The translations under genes and the position numbers were made by a program. Below the pieces are notes generated by a model. The model did no database searches. It saw only the letters and a list, made by a program, of their open reading frames with translations, and had not been told where the DNA came from. Of a DNA stretch of 64,000 bases, positions 34,897-43,696 are shown piece by piece. The stretch is from contig NZ_OW711693.1 of assembly GCF_940670685.1 (NCBI RefSeq), forward strand, positions 2,728,001 through 2,792,000, given 5' to 3'. Position 1 is the stretch's first letter, and each line of letters opens with the position of its first letter. Source of the DNA: Anaeropeptidivorans aminofermentans. Lineage in GTDB: Bacteria; Bacillota; Clostridia; Lachnospirales; UBA5962.

Positions 34897-36543
34897 TTAT
34901 TCTAAAGACAGCTGCTGAAAGTCCGTTTCCTCAGGCAGCAAAAACTTCTTAAAAGCAGTAGGCAGCGATATTTCTGTGTCCAGCTTGTCTTCATCTGCCC
35001 ACAAATAATCACCAAAGGGCTTTTCGCAAGTAATCTTATAACAGCGTATCCGCCACTCTATATGGGTAAAAATATGCTTGCCCTGATTCATATTTCCGAT
35101 ATGGCCCGCTCCCTTCTGCTCCTGAAGCCAATGCTTAACGTCTTCCCTATCTAATTTCCCATATACATTGGGAAGCTCCCACATATCGTGAAGCACCCCT
35201 TTTTCACGCCGTTTTCGAAAGGCAATTTTATTTCCCCAGGTGAGAATAAAGAAAGTAATCTCCTGAACTTCTCTGGCCCTCTTTTCTTTTCTTATGGGTA
35301 AAAGGGAATATCTTTTGCTTTTATATGCTATGCAAATATCTTTCGCGGGGCAGCTTCCGCATTTTGGTTCCCCATTGGGCAGGCAAATGGTGGCCCCCAG
35401 CTCCATGAGACTTTGGGTGAAATCACCGCAGTGCCCTTTAGGATAAATCTCCGCTAATTGCCTGCCTATTTCTTTTTTTGTGTTTTCTTCATCGATACAG
35501 CGGTAATCCTCTGTAATTCTGGATATCACCCGCAATACATTGCCGTCTACTGCCGGCATAGGATAGTCAAAGCAAATGGAAGCAATCGCCCCTGTGGTAT
35601 AAATACCGATACCGGGCAGCTTATTAATTTTAGCAGGATCTTTGGGAAAATTACCGCCGAACTCCGCCATAATATTCTTCGCCGCCTTTTGAAGGTTTCT
35701 TGCTCTGGAATAATACCCCAGGCCTTCCCATAGTTTCAGCACTCTTTCTTCATCGGCATCGGCCAAGGCTTTAATGGTAGGAAACTCCATTAAAAAGCGA
35801 TTATAATAGTCTATCACTGTATCCACTCTGGTTTGCTGAAGCATAATCTCTGAAAGCCATACATGATAAGGGTCCTGGTCTTTCCGCCAAGGTAAATCCC
35901 TGGCGTTTTTTTCATACCATGGCAGCAATCTTTCCGGTAATAATTGATAGTTTCTTTGTTTTTCCGTCATTAACTTAATAACTTGCCTGATATTATCCTC
36001 ATAAATAGGAACCATATCCTCTTCTGAACATAGTTCAGTCAATTTATTAATATCCAGCCATGCAACGCTGCTATTTTCATCCGGTTTAATACTGAGGCGC
36101 TGATTATCAGGACAAATAAAACCGAAAGTTACATTGTGATGATAGTGAAAAGCTACCTTCTTTCCTCTTTTTATATGTTCCGGTACCGGAAGAGACTCAA
36201 CGGACAATAAACTCCTGCTGACAGGATACAATCTCTCTACACCCGTTTCTTCCCGAGCTTCCCTGTAAGCTACTGTATATAAATCCTGTTCCTCGTCAGC
36301 ATGGCCGCCGGTCCATGAATAAGAATTATAGATATTATGATAAACCATCAAGGTTTTATCTAAGCTGGGATTTAATATAATGGCAGATGCAGACATATGG
36401 GCATGCAATGTATCCCTTGAATATAATCTTTCTCCGTATTGCAAAAGCTCGGCTAAAATAAGCTCTTTGCTTTTTTGCTGAAGCTCCGTACGGGGGGTAA
36501 ATTCTTTAATCAAATCTATTATATCCATATTGCTGTCATCCAA
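34897..36543 (-). CDS. mutY: NUDIX hydrolase fused to MutY adenine DNA glycosylase
   Basis: 548 residues. Residues about 45-190 are a NUDIX domain with GGHADEEQ...REAREETGV; the REXXEE core is intact, and the glutamate usually found 8 residues before the REXXEE arginine is Gln. Residues about 200-410 are MutY: LPWR, catalytic E in LSEIMLQQTRVDTVIDYY, catalytic D in LPGIGIYTTGAIASICFDYPMPAVDGNV, and a [4Fe-4S] set C-x7-C-x2-C-x5-C. The last 130 residues are the MutY-type C-terminal recognition domain. MutY removes adenine opposite 8-oxoG; a NUDIX partner could clean oxidised nucleotides. The start is probably TTG at 36543; ATG at 36528 is an alternative with weaker ribosome binding. Confidence 0.9.
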   Translation of the reverse strand: MDDSNMDIIDLIKEFTPRTELQQKSKELILAELLQYGERLYSRDTLHAHMSASAIILNPSLDKTLMVYHNIYNSYSWTGGHADEEQDLYTVAYREAREETGVERLYPVSRSLLSVESLPVPEHIKRGKKVAFHYHHNVTFGFICPDNQRLSIKPDENSSVAWLDINKLTELCSEEDMVPIYEDNIRQVIKLMTEKQRNYQLLPERLLPWYEKNARDLPWRKDQDPYHVWLSEIMLQQTRVDTVIDYYNRFLMEFPTIKALADADEERVLKLWEGLGYYSRARNLQKAAKNIMAEFGGNFPKDPAKINKLPGIGIYTTGAIASICFDYPMPAVDGNVLRVISRITEDYRCIDEENTKKEIGRQLAEIYPKGHCGDFTQSLMELGATICLPNGEPKCGSCPAKDICIAYKSKRYSLLPIRKEKRAREVQEITFFILTWGNKIAFRKRREKGVLHDMWELPNVYGKLDREDVKHWLQEQKGAGHIGNMNQGKHIFTHIEWRIRCYKITCEKPFGDYLWADEDKLDTEISLPTAFKKFLLPEETDFQQLSLE

Positions 36544-36676
36544 CTTTCTTCTTTAAAAGCCATATTAATTAAACTTTAAATGACCTTTTATTTTTGAATC
36601 TGAGGGGTTTACTGTAATACCATTTTATCAAATGAGCGGAAGGGATTCAACAAGGAGACTTCATGCTATTCTCAAA

Positions 36677-36740
36677 CAAAAAAATAGAGCATATAAGAAG
36701 ATATCCTGCAAGATATTTTCTTCTTATACACTCTATTTTA
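36677..36740 (-). terminator. terminator after tRNA-Ser
   Basis: Long stem AAATAGAG(C)ATATAAGAAGATAT...ATATTTTCTTCTTATA(C)ACTCTATTT with a T-run on the minus-strand side, 39 bp past the tRNA 3' end. Confidence 0.75.
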
Positions 36741-36778
36741 CCGCTTCCACTAAACCAATAAAGGTATCAGTGAATGAA

Positions 36779-36866
36779 CGGAGAAAGAGGGATTTGAACC
36801 CTCGCGCCGTGTTACCGACCTACCCGCTTTCCAGGCGAGCCTCTTCAGCCACTTGAGTATTTCTCC
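36779..36866 (-). tRNA. tRNA-Ser (anticodon GGA)
   Basis: 88-nt class II tRNA with a long variable arm. The acceptor stem is GGAGAAA/TTTCTCC with discriminator G. The anticodon loop is CTGGAAA with anticodon GGA. The variable arm includes GGTCGGTAACACGGC, and the T arm is GAGGGTTCAAATCCCTC. CCA is not encoded, so it must be added after transcription. Confidence 0.97.
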
Positions 36867-36923
36867 AAATGCTTAAATAATGTTTTTGGTTTAAGGAAAA
36901 CCTTGTTTATATTACAACATCTG

Positions 36924-37166
36924 CTAGGTTTTGTCAATCCCTTTTACAATATCTGATGAATCTTTTTCTGTGTTTTTATTTTTCACTCGATCTCTGTTGG
37001 CTTTTGCAATAAGGCCTCCTATTCTCCCGCTTTCCTTAGCTGTAAGGCTTTTCCAGCCCCTTGCATTAATTTTATCCATTAAGCCAAGCTCATTGGCAAT
37101 TTCATATTTTAATATATCATTTGGGGTAAGCTTCTTTTCTTTTTTCTCTTTTTGTGGTTTCTTCAT
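36924..37166 (-). CDS. probable alpha/beta-type small acid-soluble spore protein
   Basis: 80-residue Lys-rich protein with two blocks of the SASP family: ILKYEIANELGLMDKI and GWKSLTAKESGRIGGLIAK. The first matches the N-terminal helix (canonical LKYEIAxELG), and SGRIGG is the variant of the canonical NGxVGG found in clostridial minor forms. Such proteins coat spore DNA. The N-terminal KPQKEKKEKK stretch and C-terminal charged tail are longer than usual. AAGGAGG precedes the ATG. Confidence 0.75.
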   Translation of the reverse strand: MKKPQKEKKEKKLTPNDILKYEIANELGLMDKINARGWKSLTAKESGRIGGLIAKANRDRVKNKNTEKDSSDIVKGIDKT

Positions 37167-37393
37167 TATAAAGCCTCCTTAAATAGTATAATGATAGCTT
37201 CTGCTCGTATATTTTCTTTATAAAATCGATTTATATTGCGCCCATTTGATCTATAAAAAAATATAATCCCTTCCTTTATGAATTATTTTTAATGAGCATC
37301 TTCTTCGCTAATTTTTCTTTTATATTTTCATATAGTAATTATCTCAATTATAGCCACCATTTCAGCTATCTATAATTAAGAATATTTGGAAAT

Positions 37394-37418
37394 AAAAAAA
37401 GCATGGTTTCCCATGCTA
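37394..37418 (-). terminator. intrinsic terminator
   Basis: GCATGG-TTTC-CCATGC with seven A on the left, giving a T7 run on the minus strand. It overlaps the stop codon of the gene at 37416. Confidence 0.8.
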
Positions 37419-37622
37419 TATAATGTTTTCGTATTCAGAATCGTAGAATATTTCCCTTTTAGGGCGTTTTTTAGAAAAAGCATCATCCCCTGCCTTATTC
37501 TTTCCACCTTTCTTTTTATCATATTCAAAATCATCATCGATTTCCTTCATTTTATGAAGGCTTAATTTCTTTTCAAATCTTTTTCTTCTGTCAAAGCGGT
37601 CAAATTCTGTTTCCTTAGCCAC
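37416..37622 (-). CDS. small highly charged protein of unknown function
   Basis: 68 residues, about half Lys, Arg, Asp or Glu (MAKETEFDRFDRRKRFEKK..., then DDDFEYDKKKGGKNK), with no hydrophobic segment. I do not recognise a family. Translation signals are good: GGAGGAG lies 8 nt before a GTG start at 37622, and a terminator overlaps the stop, so it is likely a real gene. Being next to a SASP gene it may be spore-related, but that is only context. Confidence 0.65.
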   Translation of the reverse strand: MAKETEFDRFDRRKRFEKKLSLHKMKEIDDDFEYDKKKGGKNKAGDDAFSKKRPKREIFYDSEYENII

Positions 37623-38141
37623 TTAATACTCCTCCTAAAAACAAGCAAAAGCAGTTTTATTAACCTAATAAAATCAGGAACAAATATATTATTATTCCAA
37701 ACCATAAAAAAGTCAATACCTTTAACGCATTTTAATGAGAAATGAATTATTCTTATTTGTATTCTGCAAAAATCAACCTTTAAGGTATGGGTTCTGATTT
37801 ATAAAGTCATAGATATGAATAAAAAATTATATATTATACTCAGTGAATTTAAAAAAGCTTGTGAAGAGCTGCAATCCATAATTTTTCCTTATACTTGATT
37901 CAATATAAAAGAATATCATTGTCAAATAGAGCAGGAAAAAAATCCTACGGTATTTTGCAGAGCAAAACTTCTTATTGCTTTTCTCTTATTTTATGCCGTC
38001 TTAATCCAAATATTCACTTCGGAATAAAAGCAAATTGATTATACAGCATTATTATAGTAATTTAAAGCTTAAAATGTTCGTTAAAAATATTTACAGCCCC
38101 TTGAGATATTTTATGACATCATAGAATAAAAGGGTATTATT
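37623..38141. other. intergenic region upstream of spoIID
   Basis: 519 bp with no gene. It contains the long-form family B repeat (37931-38045). The spoIID promoter should be close to 38100-38130; CATAGAAT at about 38119 resembles a sigma-E -10 element, but no matching -35 is found at the right distance. Confidence 0.5.
37931..38045. repeat. family B palindromic repeat, copy B3 (long form)
   Basis: Shares GCAGGAAAAAAATCCT, CGGTATTTTGC, TTATTGCTTTTCTCTTATTTT and the end AAAAGCAAATTGATTATAC with copy B2 at 13398. Confidence 0.7.
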
Positions 38142-39071
38142 ATGGGAGATACTATGAAAAAAATAATGTATTATATATTTTTTACCGCTATTGCCATGAC
38201 TTTCATTCCTGCCGTCATAAGCCTTCTGTTTTTCAATCATGATAAAAATATTAAAGAACCCTCTTATTTAAAAGAAAGCCCTCCCAATACTAAGCTTGAA
38301 GAATATATTATAGGGGTAGTTGCTGCAGAAATGCCTGCAACATTTCCTGAAGAGGCCCTTAAAGCCCAGGCTGTGGCTGCAAGAACTTATGCCCTTAGAG
38401 CAATGGAAGCATCGGGCACATCTAAAATAGAACCTGATAATATCGGTCAAGCCTATGATACTAAATTGAAGCTTATGGAAAAATGGGGAGATAATTTTGA
38501 CATCCATTATAAAAAAATAGCCGATGCGGTAAAAGAAACCGAAAGGGAGATTCTTGTTTACGAAGGAGAGCTTATAGAAGCCGTATTCCATTCTACAAGC
38601 GGCGGAATGACGGAACGCTCTGAAAACGTATGGAAGAGTGAAAGACCTTATCTTGTAAGCGTAGATTCCTCTTTTGATGAAAAATCCCCCTATTTTAAAG
38701 ATACAAAAAGCTTTAAAGAGGATTTTCTAAGAAAGACTTTGTCTGAAAATATCCAGGGTCTTCTATTATCAAACAGCCCCCTATACGAACAAATAAAAAT
38801 ATCGGAATATACCGACGCAGGATACGTAAAAAAAATAATAATAGGAAATAAGGAGATTTCAGGAAACGACATAAGAATGCTCCTTGGGTTAAGGTCTTCC
38901 ATGTTTGAAATTGAAGAAAAAAACGGAGAAATACTTTTTTTAACGAAAGGCTACGGCCACGGGGCAGGCATGAGCCAATACGGAGCCAAATATCTTGCAG
39001 AAAGCGGATTTACATATGAGGATATCCTGAAATATTATTATAAAGGCGTTGTTGTAGAAAAATATCATTAA
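38142..39071 (+). CDS. spoIID: stage II sporulation protein D (SpoIID)
   Basis: 309 residues. One N-terminal transmembrane segment (KKIMYYIFFTAIAMTFIPAVISLLF) is followed by the SpoIID lytic transglycosylase domain: EYIIGVVAAEMPATFPEEALKAQAVAARTYAL with the catalytic Glu in AAEMP, AVFHSTSGGMTERSENVW, and the C-terminal GYGHGAGMSQYGAKYLAESGFTYEDILKYYY. It trims peptidoglycan during forespore engulfment. A second ATG at 38154 behind GGGAG is an alternative start. The spoIIQ-like gene follows 88 bp later, as is common in Clostridia. Confidence 0.96.
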   Translation: MGDTMKKIMYYIFFTAIAMTFIPAVISLLFFNHDKNIKEPSYLKESPPNTKLEEYIIGVVAAEMPATFPEEALKAQAVAARTYALRAMEASGTSKIEPDNIGQAYDTKLKLMEKWGDNFDIHYKKIADAVKETEREILVYEGELIEAVFHSTSGGMTERSENVWKSERPYLVSVDSSFDEKSPYFKDTKSFKEDFLRKTLSENIQGLLLSNSPLYEQIKISEYTDAGYVKKIIIGNKEISGNDIRMLLGLRSSMFEIEEKNGEILFLTKGYGHGAGMSQYGAKYLAESGFTYEDILKYYYKGVVVEKYH

Positions 39072-39159
39072 TTTTCAATTAATATTTTCCTAAATTGCCA
39101 TTTAATATGAATAAGCTGTATTTCTGCGGGCAATAATACTGCTGGAGGTGTTAATAATT

Positions 39160-40137
39160 ATGAATAAAAAACCAACGCCAAAGCAGGAATCCCTATTTCA
39201 TAAAAGAGGATTTTATATTGCTCTTTACTCCTGCGTGGCAGTATTATTAGTTACGGCAGCGGCCATTACCTACAGCTCCTTAAAGGAAGAGGAAGGCCAG
39301 AATAAAGTAGCCGATAGTTATGCAGAAGCAAATTCAAAAAATGTTTTGCCTGAAAAATCAAATCCTGCTGCCTCAAAACAAGAAGATGTAGAAAACAATG
39401 TAAAAGTCGAGCTTAAAGAAAACCCGGCATTAGAAAAACCAGAGACAGCCGAAGCTCCAAAAGTAGCCCAGGCCCCTTCGCCTAACGAAGAAGCTCCAAA
39501 GAAAAGCTTCATAGACGAAAGCCCGTCTTCACAGGCAAACGAACCGTCTGTTGAGGCAAGCGCACAGCAGGTAGAGCCTTTAAATATATTAGAGCTTAAA
39601 CCTGTGGAAGGACCGGAAGCTTCTGCTTCTGAAAAAGAGGAAGAAACAAAACCTGCTTCTTCTTCAACAGACACAAGCTATACGGAAATGCTTGCAGACC
39701 CTGTTTTTAAAACCTATGACGGAGAAAGCGACATGCTTTGGCCCGTATCCGGAAGCGTTGTTATGAACTACAGCGTAGACAGAGTAATTTATGACGTAAC
39801 TTTAGACCAGTATCGTACAAATGATAATATCTGCATCTCCGGCTCTGTTGGACAGCCTGTAGTTGCCGCCGCAGACGGAGTCGTAGTAGACATCAAGACC
39901 ACAAGAGAAGATGGAAATACCATAGTAATAGAACATGGCAATGGCTGGAGCACTACATACAGTCAGCTCCAGAGCGATATGCTTGTATCCGTAGGCGATG
40001 TAATAAGTGCAGGTCAGGAAATCGGCTATATAGCCAATCCCTCAATTTATTCTGTTCTGCTTGGCAACCATCTTGAATTTAAAGTTGCAAAAGATAACGA
40101 AACTATAGACCCAAATATGATTCTCGTTCAAAAATAA
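39160..40137 (+). CDS. spoIIQ: SpoIIQ-like protein with degenerate M23 domain
   Basis: 325 residues. One transmembrane helix near residues 20-40 (FYIALYSCVAVLLVTAAAITY), a long Ala/Glu/Pro-rich linker (about 50-180), and a C-terminal LytM/M23 fold (about 195-320: DMLWPVSGSVVMNYSVDR, GQPVVAAADGVVVDI, NTIVIEHGNGWSTTYSQL, VSVGDVISAGQEIGYIA, GNHLEFKV). The zinc ligands of active LytM proteins appear lost: the HxxxD position reads NDNIC, the HxH region reads HLEF, and YAHL reads YSQL. It probably acts structurally with SpoIIIAH across the intermembrane space. GGAGGTG nine nt before the ATG at 39160 fixes the start. Confidence 0.85.
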   Translation: MNKKPTPKQESLFHKRGFYIALYSCVAVLLVTAAAITYSSLKEEEGQNKVADSYAEANSKNVLPEKSNPAASKQEDVENNVKVELKENPALEKPETAEAPKVAQAPSPNEEAPKKSFIDESPSSQANEPSVEASAQQVEPLNILELKPVEGPEASASEKEEETKPASSSTDTSYTEMLADPVFKTYDGESDMLWPVSGSVVMNYSVDRVIYDVTLDQYRTNDNICISGSVGQPVVAAADGVVVDIKTTREDGNTIVIEHGNGWSTTYSQLQSDMLVSVGDVISAGQEIGYIANPSIYSVLLGNHLEFKVAKDNETIDPNMILVQK

Positions 40138-40172
40138 TCAATTGATTTCTCTTTACCTTTAGTCCTTATAGT

Positions 40173-40206
40173 AAAAGCCCCGCGAAATATTTTGCGGGGC
40201 TTTTTT
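40173..40206 (+). terminator. intrinsic terminator after the spoIIQ-like gene
   Basis: AAAAGCCCCGC...GCGGGGCTTTTTT, an 11-bp stem with T6. Confidence 0.9.
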
Positions 40207-40326
40207 ATGGATTATAAAAACATGAATTTATAGTTAACGAACTTGAAAACTGCTTAAAATCTTACCTTGCATATTTTTTAAGTTCACTTATATAAATAAG
40301 AATATTTTAAATTACATATCCGGATT

Positions 40327-40824
40327 TTATTTTTTAGTTCCTTTGTTGATGCCTTCAAGAAGCTCGTTAACATTATTCTTCTTCTCTGCAGCCTTTTCAG
40401 GAAAAATAAGATCTCCTACGGCCAAGTCACTTATATATATACCGCTTAGCTCCCCTGATTCTATATGTTCTGAAAGCTTCTCCATAACCTCATTTTTTAT
40501 ATACTCTACTCCGCCTTCTCCTGAAATCTCTTCGTATTTAAGCTCATCTACGGCGTCCTTGATATAATTTTGCAAATCACTTTTTCTATAAGATTTATCC
40601 CCGTCTATCGTTATGCTGAAATTGACCCGAAGCCTGTGCTCTTCTCCGTCTTCAGATTTCACATAGGATTCAATGGTGGGTATATCCATACGGTTTCCGT
40701 CTTTTGAAAGATTAATGGAAGTTGATCTAAACACTTTAGGGAAAAATATAACAGATATAATAGCAATAATAATTAGTGCGGCAAATATCCCTATAACAAT
40801 TACAGCATTTTTCTTATCCTTCAA
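40327..40824 (-). CDS. single-pass membrane protein, FliL-like
   Basis: 165 residues. One N-terminal transmembrane helix (AVIVIGIFAALIIIAIISVIFFP) is followed by an extracytoplasmic domain with an extended strand (HRLRVNFSITID), a helix pair (KSDLQNYIKDAVDELKYEEISGEGGVEYIKNEVMEKL) and a final strand (GIYISDLAVGDLIF). The order resembles FliL, the flagellar basal-body stator protein, but no flagellar gene is in the window and similarity is weak. It could be a sporulation or envelope protein. The start is a TTG at 40824 behind AAGGAGGGG. Confidence 0.5.
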   Translation of the reverse strand: MKDKKNAVIVIGIFAALIIIAIISVIFFPKVFRSTSINLSKDGNRMDIPTIESYVKSEDGEEHRLRVNFSITIDGDKSYRKSDLQNYIKDAVDELKYEEISGEGGVEYIKNEVMEKLSEHIESGELSGIYISDLAVGDLIFPEKAAEKKNNVNELLEGINKGTKK

Positions 40825-41144
40825 AATAAACCCCTCCTTAAAGCAAATTACCCTTTTAATTTAAAAATCATCTTTATTATATCTAATCTTAGTATACCAT
40901 AAATAATAAGTTTACTCATGGATTATGGTACAAATTCCCATTTATTTAATACAAGATGTATTTCTATATTTTCTGTGTCAGTAAATATAGAAGCTGTTCT
41001 CTGTTATTATGTCTCTTTATAAGCCTTTATGGCAGACGATTCCTCTGATTAAATACAATCTTAACCGATATGTAACAGATTTTAAATAATTAGAGTGTAT
41101 ACTAATAGTAATAATATTATTAAGAAGTAATAGGAGGGGTGCAT
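40825..41144. other. intergenic region before the exported HEXXH gene
   Basis: 320 bp between divergent genes. No repeat of the main families and no coding frame. TATACT at 41098-41103 could be a -10 element for the gene at 41145, but no convincing -35 is present 17 bp upstream. Confidence 0.45.
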
Positions 41145-42593
41145 ATGAAAAAAATTAAATATATCTTTTGTTTATTTGCGGTATTTACGCTTTTTTCAAA
41201 AACTGCATATGCCTCTGATTATGAATATGAAAATATATACGGAAAAATAAATAAAAACGGCCTTGAGTTTATATCCTATTCGGACAAATGGGATTATGTA
41301 AAGCTTGAAGCCCTTTATGCAGAGCTTTTAAATAATTTTCATTCAGGGGAAATAAGTTATTTATCTAAAATCGTCATCTATCCCGATTCACCTGAAGGCA
41401 AAATGGGCCTTTATCATGAGGATATTGCAGTAAATAAGCTGGGTAATTTCGCCTTTGGGAAAAATGCCTATATAGAGCTTTTTTACGGTGACACCAACGA
41501 TACGGTAGAAAGTATGGCCCCCTTTTTAAGCCATGAATACGGTCATCACTATACTCTTTTTAATATGATAAATTATGAAAATAAATATTACAGCCATTGG
41601 CAGGACTCGGAGTACGCAAAAATAAGAGAGCTTAATAAATATCCTGTAATCTATGACCTTGGCACCTTGGAAAGCTACAGCAGGTCATGGGATATAGCAG
41701 AGATTGCAGCCATTGACTACGTTCAGCTTCTTGGTTCTCCTTTGGCAAAGAAAAGCATTATCTATAAAGACAGCAAGCAGCTTGCGGAAGCAGGCACAGG
41801 ATACAGCGAATATATTCCTCTTTCCTTTAACTCCCTCCCTCAGGAAAATCTTGAGCTTCCTCTTGCGGCAGAAGTAAAGGGCTTATATGAATACATGCTT
41901 AAAATAGGAGGATATCAGGGCGAGTCTCCTTCAATCATAAAAAAGCCTGAAATAATGCATATTACTTCTGAAAAAGCTTTCATAAATAAAACTTATTTTC
42001 TTTCATTTAATCCTGCAAAAGGAAACGGCCCTTTTGAATATACGGCGGTAATGTATCCTGCGGAAGGAACTTTCCTTCCTACCCCTCTTAAAACCATACA
42101 AGAAGGTGAGAATTTAACCGTTACCTTTGGAACTTTCCTTCATGAAGAAAAAGGAAGGTATACAGGCATTCTTGATTATTATGCAGGAGAATATGAAATA
42201 GTCATCTATGCAAAGGATAAAAATAATTTCATCTACAGCTCCGACCCGCTATATTATGATTTTGGAACAGATTATTTCGATGTTGATTTTTACTACGGCA
42301 AAAAAGTTCTTGCAGGAAATCCATCTTCCGAAAGCTCCGAAACAGAAAAATTTAATTATACCCTTAAAGCATTACCTTATGATAATTACGCATTTATAGA
42401 AAATCAGCACTCTCCAATTAAATCTTTTCCAAGGCTTATGCATAAAAGCAGCAATGTATATGTGTTTTCCAAATTTATAGAATTATACAAAAAAGATGAG
42501 ATTATAAGACCTATAGCCATAAACACTATGCCCTTTAGCTATAAAGACCCTTATGTAAAAATACTCTTCAACAGCCAGAAAAAAATCATTTAA
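41145..42593 (+). CDS. exported protein with HEXXH motif, putative metallopeptidase
   Basis: 482 residues. A signal peptide (KKIKYIFCLFAVFTLFSKTAYA, cleavage after AYA) precedes a domain whose centre has SHEYGHHYTLF, an HEXXH zinc-protease motif near residue 130. The nearby E in TLESYSRSWDIAEIAAIDY could be the third ligand. The C-terminal part (about 270-410) looks like a beta-rich Ig-type domain. I do not recognise the family. A secreted zinc endopeptidase is plausible. AGGAGGGG before the ATG at 41145 fixes the start. Confidence 0.7.
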   Translation: MKKIKYIFCLFAVFTLFSKTAYASDYEYENIYGKINKNGLEFISYSDKWDYVKLEALYAELLNNFHSGEISYLSKIVIYPDSPEGKMGLYHEDIAVNKLGNFAFGKNAYIELFYGDTNDTVESMAPFLSHEYGHHYTLFNMINYENKYYSHWQDSEYAKIRELNKYPVIYDLGTLESYSRSWDIAEIAAIDYVQLLGSPLAKKSIIYKDSKQLAEAGTGYSEYIPLSFNSLPQENLELPLAAEVKGLYEYMLKIGGYQGESPSIIKKPEIMHITSEKAFINKTYFLSFNPAKGNGPFEYTAVMYPAEGTFLPTPLKTIQEGENLTVTFGTFLHEEKGRYTGILDYYAGEYEIVIYAKDKNNFIYSSDPLYYDFGTDYFDVDFYYGKKVLAGNPSSESSETEKFNYTLKALPYDNYAFIENQHSPIKSFPRLMHKSSNVYVFSKFIELYKKDEIIRPIAINTMPFSYKDPYVKILFNSQKKII

Positions 42594-42628
42594 AGCCTGA
42601 GGAAAAAGCCTTAGGCTTTTTTTTTATA
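42592..42628 (+). terminator. intrinsic terminator
   Basis: AAAGCCTGAGG, AAAAAG loop, CCTTAGGCTTTTTTTTT. It overlaps the stop codon region of the HEXXH gene. Confidence 0.85.
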
Positions 42629-42676
42629 AGAAAAACTGATATACTAAAATTTGATAATCTAAAAGGAATGATTTTT

Positions 42677-43291
42677 ATGAAAAAATCGACTGATACGAAA
42701 GATTATATTCCTTCATGGGAACTTATAGAAAATGCAAGTCTTCCTCTTCTGATTTTAGATCCTGTGTGGCTTGCCCTTTTCCCCAAAGAAAAAAAAAGCC
42801 CTGAAATGCAAAAATATGAAAGAGCCTTAATTAACCTTATAAAAAAGCAGTCTGCTTTTATGGAAAATAAAAAGGCCCTGGAAGCTTTAAAGAAAAAAGA
42901 GCTTGATAACATACATTATTATTCTGGAAAAATACATAAAGATAATGACAGCACAGCAAAGCCGCTGATGAAATTAAGCAGAAGCAATTATCTGTCTGCT
43001 AAAAGTAAGCTTATGGAAGCAGAAGAAAAGCTTTTGGATATAGAAGTAAGAATTCAAAGAGTAAATAAGCGCTTATTGGCGGAAACTATAAATAAAAGCT
43101 ACGGACTTATGACAGAAGCAAGAAAAAACATTGAAGAAGCGGACGAAAAGGCAGAAGCCCTTAGAAAAGAGCTTAAAGAAACCATTGCCTTCCGTTACGA
43201 TAACGAAGAAATATTCAACAATACCTATCATCTTCTTCATCGGTTAATGGGTTCTGAAATTATAGATGCTCTTGACAGAGAAAACATATAA
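42677..43291 (+). CDS. uncharacterised coiled-coil protein
   Basis: 204 residues, Lys/Glu/Ala/Leu-rich, with heptad-like patterns from about 45 to 175 that predict long helices. The N-terminal part has a short hydrophobic stretch (SLPLLILDPVWLALFP) that is probably not a membrane helix. I do not recognise it. It lies just upstream of acpS (38 nt gap), so the two may be cotranscribed. The ATG at 42677 is preferred over 42668 because AAAAGGA would overlap the latter. Confidence 0.65.
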   Translation: MKKSTDTKDYIPSWELIENASLPLLILDPVWLALFPKEKKSPEMQKYERALINLIKKQSAFMENKKALEALKKKELDNIHYYSGKIHKDNDSTAKPLMKLSRSNYLSAKSKLMEAEEKLLDIEVRIQRVNKRLLAETINKSYGLMTEARKNIEEADEKAEALRKELKETIAFRYDNEEIFNNTYHLLHRLMGSEIIDALDRENI

Positions 43292-43328
43292 TCTCGCTGT
43301 TTTTAAACACAAATATAAGGAGAAAATA

Positions 43329-43694
43329 ATGGTTATAGGCATAGGCACGGATATTATAGAAATTAAAAGAGTGGAAAAGGCCATAAGCTCAAAAAGCTTT
43401 TTAAATAGATATTATACCAGGGCCGAAATAGCCCTTATCCAAAAAAAAGGGCCTTCTACGGCAGCAGGAAATTTTGCTGCAAAGGAAGCTTTGGCAAAAG
43501 CTCTGGGAACAGGCTTTTTCGGTTTTTCTCCTATCGATATTGAAATATTAAGAGATGAAAAGGATGCTCCCTATGCTCTTTTTCATAAGGAAGCGAAAAA
43601 AATCGCTGATAGTCTAGGGGTTCAATATATAAAAATAAGCATCTCCCATTCAAAAGAAAATGCCGTAGCCTTTGCCCTTTTAGGAGGTAATTAA
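43329..43694 (+). CDS. acpS: holo-[acyl-carrier-protein] synthase
   Basis: 121 residues, full AcpS length. It transfers 4'-phosphopantetheine from CoA to acyl carrier protein. It has the Mg-binding start VIGIGTDIIEIKRVEKAI, RYYTRAEIALIQ, the second motif GNFAAKEALAKALGTGF, and ISISHSKENAVAFAL. The longer frame from 43266 overlaps the previous gene; the ATG at 43329 has AAGGAG at the right distance. Two nucleotides separate it from the next gene. Confidence 0.96.
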   Translation: MVIGIGTDIIEIKRVEKAISSKSFLNRYYTRAEIALIQKKGPSTAAGNFAAKEALAKALGTGFFGFSPIDIEILRDEKDAPYALFHKEAKKIADSLGVQYIKISISHSKENAVAFALLGGN

Positions 43695-43696
43695 TT

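Noticed and set aside
39107-39140. Possible sigma-F promoter (GAATA, 14-15 bp, GGGCAATAATA) before the spoIIQ-like gene
   Set aside because: The -10 lies so close to the ribosome-binding site (39144-39150) that the transcript would start inside it.
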